A DNA stretch of 51,194 bases from Frankia alni (GTDB lineage: Bacteria; Actinomycetota; Actinomycetes; Frankiales; Frankiaceae): assembly GCA_026225295.1 (NCBI GenBank), contig JAMFSN010000060.1, forward strand, positions 1 to 51,194. Direction: 5' to 3'. The notes under the pieces are model-generated. The model made no database searches. It was not told the origin of the DNA and was given only the letters and a program-made list of their open reading frames with translations. The position numbers were made by a program, and so were the translations under genes. This document shows, in pieces, positions 17,775-25,059 of the stretch. Position 1 is the stretch's first letter; each line of letters starts with the position of its first letter.

Positions 17775-19376
17775 GTGGCCCGACCGATGGACTGGTATCT
17801 GCTCAACCTCGACGGTGATCCGGCCCCCGGCGACCCGCTCGCGATCCGTGACCTGGCCCGACGTTTCCTCACCCTCGCGCACGACGCTGATCACGCCGCC
17901 ACGAGCGTCCGGGGCACATCCGGGGGCGACGCCGTCACCACCTGGATCGGCCGGTCCGGCGACGCCTTCCGCGAGGAGATCGGCGCGCTGCCCGGTGATC
18001 TCGGGAAGGTCGCGGCCTCCTACGGTCGGGCCGGGCGGGCGCTGACCGGCTACGCCTCGGTGCTGATCGAGGCGCAGGCCCAGTCCGAACGGGCGCTCGT
18101 CGCCGGCCGCCGCGCCGCCCACCAGCTCACCGGCGCCCGCGCCGAACTCGCCGCCGCGACGGGAGCCCTGCGGTCGGCGCCGCCGGTGGCCGCGGCGCCG
18201 CTGGCCCCCCTGCTCGCGTCGCCGGGTCCGGTCGGTACCGGGATCGCCCTGCCCGACCGGGACGCGGTCGCCGCCGCGACCCGCAACCACGCGGCCGCCC
18301 AGGCCCGGCTGGCCCACGCCCGGGCGAGCACCGACGCGGCCGGCGACGACCTGGGCACCGCCCAGCGGCTGGCCCAGGCCGCTCGTGACCTGCGCGAACA
18401 GGCCGAGGACGCGGCGGTTCACGCTCTCCGCGACGCGTCGCACGCCGGGATCCGCAACCGCGGCTGGTTCCATCACCTGACCAGCCACCTCGCTGGCTCA
18501 TGGCACACGACGGTCGAGGTCTGCAAGGTGGCCGGCCTGGTGCTGGCGGTGGCCGGTCTCGTCCTGACCGGCCCGGTGATCGGCACGCTGCTGACCATCA
18601 CCGCCGTGGTCCTACTGGCTGAGACTCTGCGGGACTACCGGCACGGTCGGGCCAGCCCGTTTCAGGTTGCCCTGTCGATAGCCGCGGTTTTACCCGGCGT
18701 CCGGCTCGCCGAGGGAGCGCGCGTCGGAGTCCGGCTGGCCGCCGACGCGCGACTGCTTCGCGAAGCCCCCGAGGCGGGCACCGTCATTTCCCGCGACCTG
18801 TCCAGCATGCCGTGGGAACGGGAGCCCGGCCAGTGGCACAGTCTTCTCTCAGAACGCGCGCAGACCATTGCCCGCCGCGAGAAACGCATGCTCCGCCGCG
18901 TCACCGCCGCCGTCCGCCCCCACTACGACGACCTACGCGGCCGCTGGCCTATTATGCCCGAAGAAGAAAGAAACGAAGCTATTACCGAGATATACCAAAG
19001 TGTACGACGAGCAATGCATGCGCCCAGAGCATTGTGCACTCCCAGGCCCATGCAGCCAAACGAGTATGGATACGCCACTCGCATCGGTGACGATTTCTTC
19101 ATAGACGTGAACAATAATTCTGGCGTCGAACCGACCATAGCGACAATAGTTCACGAGACAAGACACAGCTTCCAGTTAGGCCAAATAGCAAGGCTCGACC
19201 ACGGGCTGTACGCGCATCCGCACGCTCAGGTCTGGGCGCACAACTTCTCGCTCGGAAACTACGCCCATCCCACGATCGATTACGTGGCCTATCGACATCA
19301 GCCAATTGAGCTCGACGCGGACGCTCTCGAACATCTGATAGGAAAGAGCCTCGGACGTCTATGGCCGGGGCGGTAA
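17775..19376 (+). CDS. Predicted type VII-secreted polymorphic toxin with C-terminal HExxH metallopeptidase-like domain
   Basis: About 533 residues. The N-terminal 200 or so are helical with a WXG-type motif (Trp57-Ile-Gly59, in TTWIGRSGDAFREE), like the T7SS-signal domain of actinobacterial secreted toxins. A hydrophobic stretch follows at about 250-285 (VAGLVLAVAGLVLTGPVIG). The C-terminal domain has a zincin-like H460-E461-T-R-H464 (TIVHETRHSFQ) and a later acidic segment PIELDADALEH (Glu512, Asp514, Asp516) that could give the third metal ligand. From about 18945 the base composition drops to much lower GC with rare codons (ATA, AGA), unlike the N-terminal half; this suggests exchange of the toxin tip. 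I chose the GTG at 17775 (GAGG upstream). No secretion genes are in the window. The toxin role is inferred. Confidence 0.72.
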   Translation: MARPMDWYLLNLDGDPAPGDPLAIRDLARRFLTLAHDADHAATSVRGTSGGDAVTTWIGRSGDAFREEIGALPGDLGKVAASYGRAGRALTGYASVLIEAQAQSERALVAGRRAAHQLTGARAELAAATGALRSAPPVAAAPLAPLLASPGPVGTGIALPDRDAVAAATRNHAAAQARLAHARASTDAAGDDLGTAQRLAQAARDLREQAEDAAVHALRDASHAGIRNRGWFHHLTSHLAGSWHTTVEVCKVAGLVLAVAGLVLTGPVIGTLLTITAVVLLAETLRDYRHGRASPFQVALSIAAVLPGVRLAEGARVGVRLAADARLLREAPEAGTVISRDLSSMPWEREPGQWHSLLSERAQTIARREKRMLRRVTAAVRPHYDDLRGRWPIMPEEERNEAITEIYQSVRRAMHAPRALCTPRPMQPNEYGYATRIGDDFFIDVNNNSGVEPTIATIVHETRHSFQLGQIARLDHGLYAHPHAQVWAHNFSLGNYAHPTIDYVAYRHQPIELDADALEHLIGKSLGRLWPGR

Positions 19377-19398
19377 CAGCAATGCGCGAGGAGAGACG

Positions 19399-20490
19399 AT
19401 GATCCGAGGCTGCGGTCACCCCGCCGTCACACCCGACCCCTACATTTCCCGCGTAACCTATGACATCACTATCGACTCCTCCACATATCTTGCCGCTATC
19501 GACGATAAAATAGCTGGACGCCATTCTGGTGACAAGGTCGTGATCGACTCCTGGATCTCCCTGCAAGGACTTGAGGGAGCGCGCGACCCAGCGTCCCTGG
19601 AGTCTCGGATCGCGCGTTTGACGACCCGTAGGGTGACGCTTTCAGCCCACACCAACCCCCGCTACAGGTCCTACGTTCCAGCCTTTCTCGTCGCCATCGA
19701 CCTCGTCGACCGACTGGCCCGTATCGATATCGAGACGCCGGATGGGGAGACCTACCCGCTGCCTCCACCCGGACCATTCGGAGACATAGATCCAGCCAGC
19801 TTCACCAACCGACTCAACCGCTTGCTTCACCATGGCGATCAAACCGATGGCGAGCCGAACCGGAAACTGCGACAGAGACTTCTGACCGACGCTCGCGATC
19901 TGTCCCCCGAGATGCGACTAGCGATGGAGGTGGTGATCGAGACCGGCGCGCCCCCCGATGCTGAACTCCGGACGCTCACGCTCGCCGACCTGACCTCGGT
20001 TGTGTCGCATCCGGCGGTCGCTGTTGTGGCTATGGAGGCGCTGCACCGCGACGCACGGGCATTCGAGCCGGTGATCGCGGAATCGAACGGCCGGTTGGTC
20101 ATCGTCGGCGATCACCGCCAGCGGATTGATCCGCCCCAATTCATCGATCTCACAGAGAACATCGCCTATCACGCGGCGCGGTATCTCCAGCGGGTCGAAG
20201 CTCGAGGCGACGGCCATCCCGATCTGGCCGCGATCCGACGTCCGTTGGAGCCGATCGCGCTGCGGGTCCTGCCCGACCGCTCGGCCGCCGATGACGTTCT
20301 CCAGCGTCTCGACCGCGCACGGAATGCCCTACGGGACAGCGCTCCGCGGGACTTCGCACCGGTCGGTGGTCCCCACCCGGCCCTAGCGTCCCGCGCCCAG
20401 GCCTGCGCGGACGCGGTGTTCACCCTCGCCACCATGGACCTGGCCGCCGGCGATCAGCGAGGGTCGCGGCGCCGGCGCCCATCCCGCTGA
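19399..20490 (+). CDS. Uncharacterised protein; candidate immunity or partner of the upstream toxin
   Basis: 363 residues, 22 bases after the toxin gene, with a strong ribosome binding site (GAGGAGA) before the ATG at 19399. I recognise no family. It has no signal peptide or membrane helix; a beta-rich N-terminus (YDITIDSSTYLAAIDDKI) is followed by a mostly helical, acidic body and a basic C-terminus (RGSRRRRPSR). The first 150 or so bases share the lower GC of the toxin tip, then composition returns to normal. Immunity genes usually sit directly after toxin tips, which is the only basis for that suggestion; the length is large for an immunity protein. Confidence 0.6.
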   Translation: MIRGCGHPAVTPDPYISRVTYDITIDSSTYLAAIDDKIAGRHSGDKVVIDSWISLQGLEGARDPASLESRIARLTTRRVTLSAHTNPRYRSYVPAFLVAIDLVDRLARIDIETPDGETYPLPPPGPFGDIDPASFTNRLNRLLHHGDQTDGEPNRKLRQRLLTDARDLSPEMRLAMEVVIETGAPPDAELRTLTLADLTSVVSHPAVAVVAMEALHRDARAFEPVIAESNGRLVIVGDHRQRIDPPQFIDLTENIAYHAARYLQRVEARGDGHPDLAAIRRPLEPIALRVLPDRSAADDVLQRLDRARNALRDSAPRDFAPVGGPHPALASRAQACADAVFTLATMDLAAGDQRGSRRRRPSR

Positions 20491-20686
20491 ACGTCGGAGC
20501 ACAGCGCGTCGCGGAACACCCGTTGCGAGCGCAAGCAATCCGCCGGGTGTCTCCCCCGGTCGTTCGTCGGATCGCCACGGCCGGACAGCGGCGTCGTCCG
20601 CGCGCGGACGCTCCCCGGGCCGGCTCCGGGTGACCGCCCACCGCGCCCGCGGGACCGACACCGACCCCACCAGCGGGTACGTGACC

Positions 20687-20717
20687 TTGTGAGCGTCATG
20701 AAACACGCTTTTATTCT
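20687..20717 (+). promoter_or_regulatory. Candidate promoter with GlnR-like site for the Nit1C-like operon
   Basis: An AT-rich patch in an otherwise GC-rich 261-base gap. TTGTGA (20687-20692) and TATTCT (20712-20717), 19 bases apart, could be -35 and -10. Overlapping the -35 is GTGAG-6 bases-GAAAC at 20689-20704. This matches the actinobacterial GlnR half-site pair (GTNAC-n6-GAAAC) except for one base in the first half. GlnR controls nitrogen-limitation genes, which would suit the operon; the assignment is by eye. Confidence 0.4.
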
Positions 20718-20751
20718 TTGTGGAACCAATCGGTGATCTTTTGGTCTGACG

Positions 20752-21585
20752 ATGAGTCCCATGCAACGGGGAACCGCGGACAGCCATCGGCACCTGGGGG
20801 TGCTTCCCGCATTCGACTTCTACGGCGGCCCCGCGGTGTCGCCAGATGTCACCGCCCGGGCCACCATCGCCGAACTGATCCGGGATCTGGACTCGGAAGG
20901 CGTTGAGCGGGCTCTCATCCTGCCCAACTACGGAGTACCGCTTCCGGACGTGGCGTTCAGCTTCAACGAGCTGGTCGTGGAAGCGACCGTAAAGGACGAC
21001 CGGATACGCGCCGGACTCTGGGTCTCACCATTGCCGCGGGACGCCGAACGCACCGCCAAGGCATTGCGGCTCGCGGCCGAACCGGGGGTACGGGCGCTCA
21101 AACTCAGTTTCCTGCTCGGCGGGCGTCCGAGCGATCCGGAATGCCGGCCGCTGCTCGACGAGATCTTCACGGTCGCCCGTGAACACAACCTGGTTGTCCA
21201 CATTCACACCTCACCGGGCGCGGCGAGCGACGTGGACGAGGTCGGTCGCCTCGTGGAGCTCTACGGGGACCACGTCCGTCTGCACCTCGTCCATCTCGGC
21301 GGCGGTATGAGCGGTCACATCAAGCTGATCGGCGGCCGGTTCTTCGACTGGATCTCAGCCGGAAAGATGGTCTACACCGACACCAGCTGGGCGATCGGCT
21401 TCGCGCCCCGTTGGCTGGCGGCCGAGATCGAACGACGAGGTCTGGGCCACGACCGGGTGCTCTACGCCAGCGACGAACCCTGGGGCGACGCGGCCGGCGA
21501 ACGGGCCCGGTTGACCGCCGCCTTCGGGGACGGCGATCTGGGCCGCCGCGCGTTCGGGGCCACGTTCGCCGCCCTGTACGACTGA
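20752..21585 (+). CDS. Amidohydrolase-family metal-dependent hydrolase
   Basis: 277 residues, amidohydrolase-2-like TIM barrel. Metal ligands appear in order: His12-x-His14 (ADSHRHLG), His150/His152 (LVVHIHTS), His181 (LHLVHLGGG) and Asp241 (LYASDEPWG). It probably hydrolyses or decarboxylates a small amide or carboxylate; the substrate is not evident. It is the first gene of a seven-gene co-oriented block with the markers of Nit1C clusters. The start is uncertain: ATG at 20752 or 20761, neither with a clear ribosome binding site. 121 bases separate it from the next gene. I do not recall this family as a core Nit1C member, so it may be a lineage-specific addition. Confidence 0.82.
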   Translation: MSPMQRGTADSHRHLGVLPAFDFYGGPAVSPDVTARATIAELIRDLDSEGVERALILPNYGVPLPDVAFSFNELVVEATVKDDRIRAGLWVSPLPRDAERTAKALRLAAEPGVRALKLSFLLGGRPSDPECRPLLDEIFTVAREHNLVVHIHTSPGAASDVDEVGRLVELYGDHVRLHLVHLGGGMSGHIKLIGGRFFDWISAGKMVYTDTSWAIGFAPRWLAAEIERRGLGHDRVLYASDEPWGDAAGERARLTAAFGDGDLGRRAFGATFAALYD

Positions 21586-21706
21586 TCCGACTGACCAACC
21601 ACCGACTCACGGCCGACCGGCGGGCAGCACCGTCCCCTATTCCGGTCCGACGGCGCCCGGGTCCACACCTTTACCCACCACTCACCGCACCAGCAGGAGG
21701 AATTCC

Positions 21707-22243
21707 ATGACCACTCCGTCCGTCGCCACCGACGAGGAGCTTCAGGCCAAGCAGGCGGAAAGCATCGCCGAAATCGCCCACCCGTCGCTTCCGGCCGGTA
21801 GCACCATTTACGGCAGCACGAAAATCTTCCCGGACTACGAGGCGACGCCGGGTGAGAGCTATCTGACGATGGTCCACGGCATCGCGCACGAGTCGTCAGT
21901 CAGTTTCGTCGCCATCCTGCAGGCCACCCGCGCCCTGCGGAAGGGCTTCGAATCCGTGCTGTACTTCTACGGCCCCGGTTCGATGAACTGCATGGCGACC
22001 CGCGGTTTCCCGGCGACTGGCGATTCCGCGTTTCCGGGCGAGCAGAACATCAACGGCCAGATCTCGACCTTCATCAAGGAAGGCGGAACGGTGTACTGCT
22101 GCCGCTTCGGCCTGTCCCTGCACGGCCTGCGCGAGGAAGACCTCATCGAGGGTGTCATTCCCTGCCACCCCCTCGATGTTCAGGACGCCCTCATTCACTA
22201 CGCCCGCAAGGGCGCCATCATCAATTCGACCTACATGGTGTGA
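21707..22243 (+). CDS. MSMEG_0572/Sll0783-family nitrogen starvation response protein
   Basis: 178 residues. The strings STIYGSTKIFPDYEATPGESYLTMVHG, FYGPGSMNCMATRGFP and GEQNINGQI, with conserved Cys in YCCRFGLSLHG and EGVIPCHP, identify the Sll0783/MSMEG_0572 family, a marker of Nit1C clusters (nitB in Pseudomonas). In Synechocystis, Sll0783 is induced by nitrogen starvation and is needed for polyhydroxybutyrate accumulation; its biochemical role is unknown. The ribosome binding site is nearly ideal (AGGAGG, 6 bases before the ATG at 21707), so it is likely made at high level. Five bases separate it from the radical SAM gene. Confidence 0.9.
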   Translation: MTTPSVATDEELQAKQAESIAEIAHPSLPAGSTIYGSTKIFPDYEATPGESYLTMVHGIAHESSVSFVAILQATRALRKGFESVLYFYGPGSMNCMATRGFPATGDSAFPGEQNINGQISTFIKEGGTVYCCRFGLSLHGLREEDLIEGVIPCHPLDVQDALIHYARKGAIINSTYMV

Positions 22244-22248
22244 TGTAA

Positions 22249-23292
22249 ATGCTGTCCACGCGCGTCGACGTGGCGCTGCGCGGCGTCCGGACCGACACCC
22301 CGGTCCGGCGCCGCGGCGGCGCGGGGCCCAGCGACGACGGCCATGTGCTGCTCGCCGGTCGCGGCGCCGCCCTGCCGGTCGTCGACAACAGTCCGTATTC
22401 GATCACCGATGGCCGACTGCTGTTCGACGGCGACGACACCGGCCTGAGCGTCGACGCCGTGGCCCGGCCCCGTTTCTACGACCTCACCACCGCCGACGGG
22501 GTGCGCTACGACCAGCTGGCCCGCATGCACGGCGACGGTGTACTGGCCACCACCGTCGTGCAGACCTGCATCCGGTACGACCCGGCCGACCGCTGCCGGT
22601 TCTGCGCGATCGAGGAGTCGCTGCGGTCGGGCAGTACGACCGCTGTCAAAACGCCGACCCAGCTTGCCGAGGTCGCCGAGGCGGCCGTCCGGCTGGACGG
22701 TGCTCGCCAGATGGTCATGACCACCGGTACCACCAACGGCCGCGACCGCGGAGCCCGGCATCTGGCCCGTTGCGTGCGGGCCGTCAAGGAGGCCGTCCCG
22801 GGCCTGCCGGTGCAGGTCCAGTGCGAGCCGCCCGACGACCCGGCCGTCCTGACCGAGCTGCGCCGGGCCGGCGCGGACGCGATCGGCATTCACGTGGAGT
22901 CGCTCGACGAAGACGTCCGGCGGCGGTGGATGCCCGGCAAGGCGACGGTGCCGATGGCGGCGTACCGGTCGGCCTGGCGCGAGGCGGTGCGGGTGTTCGG
23001 CCGCAACCGGGTATCGACGTACCTGCTGGTCGGCCTGGGTGAGAACCCCGACGATCTGGTGGCGGGCGCGGCGGAGCTGATCGAGGCCGGGGTGTACCCG
23101 TTCGTCGTGCCGTTCCGACCGCTGGGCGGCACCCTCGCGGCCCAGGAACCGGCCCCGTCGCCGGGCACCGTCATCGACGTCACCGCCCGGGTGGCTGACC
23201 TCCTGGTCGCCGCCGGGATGCGGGGCAGCGACCAGGGCGCGGGCTGCGCGGCCTGCGGAGCGTGCAGCGCGCTGTCCACCGCCGGCGGCTGA
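22249..23292 (+). CDS. MSMEG_0568-family radical SAM protein of Nit1C clusters
   Basis: 347 residues. The cluster-binding cysteines are Cys107, Cys116 and Cys119 (TCIRYDPADRCRFCAIEE), a CX8CX2C spacing instead of CX3CX2C. Later barrel segments include MVMTTGTTNGRDRGARHL, QVQCEPPDD, AIGIHVESLDEDVRRRWMPGK and STYLLVGLGENPDDL. The C-terminus ends with a second cysteine group, Cys333-x2-Cys336-x2-Cys339, which may bind another metal centre. It corresponds to nitD of Nit1C clusters; the reaction is not established as far as I know. The start ATG at 22249 follows the previous stop by 5 bases. Confidence 0.9.
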   Translation: MLSTRVDVALRGVRTDTPVRRRGGAGPSDDGHVLLAGRGAALPVVDNSPYSITDGRLLFDGDDTGLSVDAVARPRFYDLTTADGVRYDQLARMHGDGVLATTVVQTCIRYDPADRCRFCAIEESLRSGSTTAVKTPTQLAEVAEAAVRLDGARQMVMTTGTTNGRDRGARHLARCVRAVKEAVPGLPVQVQCEPPDDPAVLTELRRAGADAIGIHVESLDEDVRRRWMPGKATVPMAAYRSAWREAVRVFGRNRVSTYLLVGLGENPDDLVAGAAELIEAGVYPFVVPFRPLGGTLAAQEPAPSPGTVIDVTARVADLLVAAGMRGSDQGAGCAACGACSALSTAGG

Positions 23293-23360
23293 TCGGCAAC
23301 CGGAGTCGCCCCACCCCACCGACCGGGGGGCATCACCACACGAGAGCGGATACCTGCGTC

Positions 23361-24191
23361 ATGACAACCACACGTTTCGCCGCCGTCGCCGGCGCCTTCG
23401 GGCGCGATCTCGACGCCGGCTTCGCGGAGATCGAACGCCTGGTCGCCGACGCCCGGGACCAGGGGGTCTCACTGCTGGTCCTGCCCGAGGCCGCGCTCGG
23501 TGGCTACCTCGCCGAACTGCACTCCGGGGCGGGCGTCCCGATGCCGCCGGCCCTCGACATCGACGGACCGGAGATCCGGCGCCTGTCCGCGATCGCGGGC
23601 GGGATGGTCGTCTGCGCGGGCTTCTGCGAGCAGCGCGGCGGCGAGGTTCTCAACAGCGCCGTGTGCGTCAACGGCGACGGAGTCCTCGGTCGGTACAGCA
23701 AGGTGCACCAACCGCTCGCCGAAGGCGCATCGTACTCGGCCGGCGACGAGTTCCCGGCCTTCGACACGCCGATCGGCAAGCTCGGCATGCTCATCTGCTA
23801 CGACAAGGCGTTCCCGGAGGCGGCCCGCTCGTTGAGCCTGCGCGACGTGCACACCGTGGCCTGCCTGTCGGCCTGGCCGACCAGCCGGACGAACGCCGCT
23901 CCCGAGCTGGCCGACGACCGTTGGACCAAGCGGTTCAACCTTTTCGACCAGGCTCGCGCGTTGGAGAATCAGGTCGTGTGGGTGGCGTCCAATCAGGCGG
24001 CCACGTTCGGCTCGTTGCGGTTCGTCTGCAACGCCAAGGTCGTCGGACCGGGTGGGGACATTCTGGCCACGACCGGTGACGGCCCGGGGATGGCGGTCGC
24101 CGAGGTCGACGTCGAAGCGGCGGTTGACGAGGCCCGGCGCTCGATGTTCCACCTGCGGGACCGGCGGCCCGACCTCTACCTGTCGGCCTGA
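23361..24191 (+). CDS. Carbon-nitrogen hydrolase (nitrilase superfamily), catalytic residues intact
   Basis: 276 residues. The nitrilase-superfamily triad is complete: Glu43 (LVLPEAALGGY), Lys114 (RYSKVHQPL) and Cys146 (MLICYDKAFPE). It should hydrolyse a nitrile or amide through a cysteine thioester. At about 276 residues it is shorter than I would expect for the Sll0784-type nitrilase of Nit1C clusters and more like amidase branches, so amide hydrolysis is as likely as nitrile hydrolysis. Only 24 bases separate it from a closely related second copy that has lost Glu and Cys. The ATG at 23361 has only a weak ribosome binding site. It probably occupies the nitC position of the cluster. Confidence 0.92.
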   Translation: MTTTRFAAVAGAFGRDLDAGFAEIERLVADARDQGVSLLVLPEAALGGYLAELHSGAGVPMPPALDIDGPEIRRLSAIAGGMVVCAGFCEQRGGEVLNSAVCVNGDGVLGRYSKVHQPLAEGASYSAGDEFPAFDTPIGKLGMLICYDKAFPEAARSLSLRDVHTVACLSAWPTSRTNAAPELADDRWTKRFNLFDQARALENQVVWVASNQAATFGSLRFVCNAKVVGPGGDILATTGDGPGMAVAEVDVEAAVDEARRSMFHLRDRRPDLYLSA

Positions 24192-24215
24192 GCCGACCGA
24201 CCGCCGACCGACACC

Positions 24216-25058
24216 ATGGCCGCCATCCGGATTGCCGCCGCGTCCGCCCACTTCGGACGGGATCTCGACGCCTGCCTGGCCCGCATCGCCACGATCGTGG
24301 ACCATGCGCGCCAGGTCGGCGTGGAGCTCCTGGTCCTGCCCCAGGCCGCGCTGGGCGGCTACCTGAGCGACCTTCGGCACCTCGATCCGGATGCCCTGCC
24401 TCCGACGTTGCCGGCCGACAGCGACCTGCTGCGCAAGGTCGGGGAGCTGGCCGCCGAGATGGTCGTCTGCCTCGGGTATACCGAGCAGGCCGGCGACGAG
24501 ACGTTCGACGCGGCGGTCTGCCTGACCGGCGACGGCCCGTTGGGCAGCCATCGCAAGGTGCACCTGCCGCCCGGCGAAGCGCTCGTGCACAGCTCCGGCG
24601 ACCGCTTCGAACCGTTCGACACCCCCGTCGGGCGGATCGGCATGATGATCGACTACGACAAGACGTTCCCCGAGGCGGCCCGCACGCTGGCCAGCGGCGG
24701 GGCCCGCATCCTGACCGTTCTGTCCGCCTGGCCGGCGAGCGTCACCCGGCGGGCCAGCAGCCTCGTCCACGACCGGCAGACCCGGCTGTTCGACCTGTAC
24801 GACGCGGCCCGGGCCGCCGAGAACCAGGTCGTGCTCGTGTCGGCGAACCAGACCGGGGTCACCGGCGGCCTGCGGTTCATCGGTCACAGCAAGATCGTCG
24901 GACCGGGCGGGGAGTCACTGGCCCGGGGCGGCGTGAAAGCCGAGCTGGTGGTGGCCGAGGTCGACGTGGACGCCGAGATCCGACGGGCCCGACAGGTCCA
25001 GTACCACCTGCGGGAGCGTCGTCCCGCCGCCTACCTGACCAGCGATGGGAGCAGATGA
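24216..25058 (+). CDS. Nitrilase-superfamily paralogue with two catalytic residues replaced (predicted pseudoenzyme)
   Basis: 280 residues, clearly a tandem paralogue of the preceding hydrolase: the two align without gaps over the first 150 residues. Two of three triad residues are changed: Gln43 instead of Glu (LVLPQAALGGY, codon CAG against GAG) and Asp146 instead of Cys (GMMIDYDKTFPE, codon GAC against TGC). Lys114 (SHRKVHLPP) and the surrounding fold motifs are kept, and the frame is intact with good coding quality. Thioester catalysis should be impossible. It may be a structural or regulatory partner in a mixed oligomer, or have a new function. It is followed after one base by the flavoprotein gene. 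Confidence 0.92.
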   Translation: MAAIRIAAASAHFGRDLDACLARIATIVDHARQVGVELLVLPQAALGGYLSDLRHLDPDALPPTLPADSDLLRKVGELAAEMVVCLGYTEQAGDETFDAAVCLTGDGPLGSHRKVHLPPGEALVHSSGDRFEPFDTPVGRIGMMIDYDKTFPEAARTLASGGARILTVLSAWPASVTRRASSLVHDRQTRLFDLYDAARAAENQVVLVSANQTGVTGGLRFIGHSKIVGPGGESLARGGVKAELVVAEVDVDAEIRRARQVQYHLRERRPAAYLTSDGSR

Positions 25059-25059
25059 C

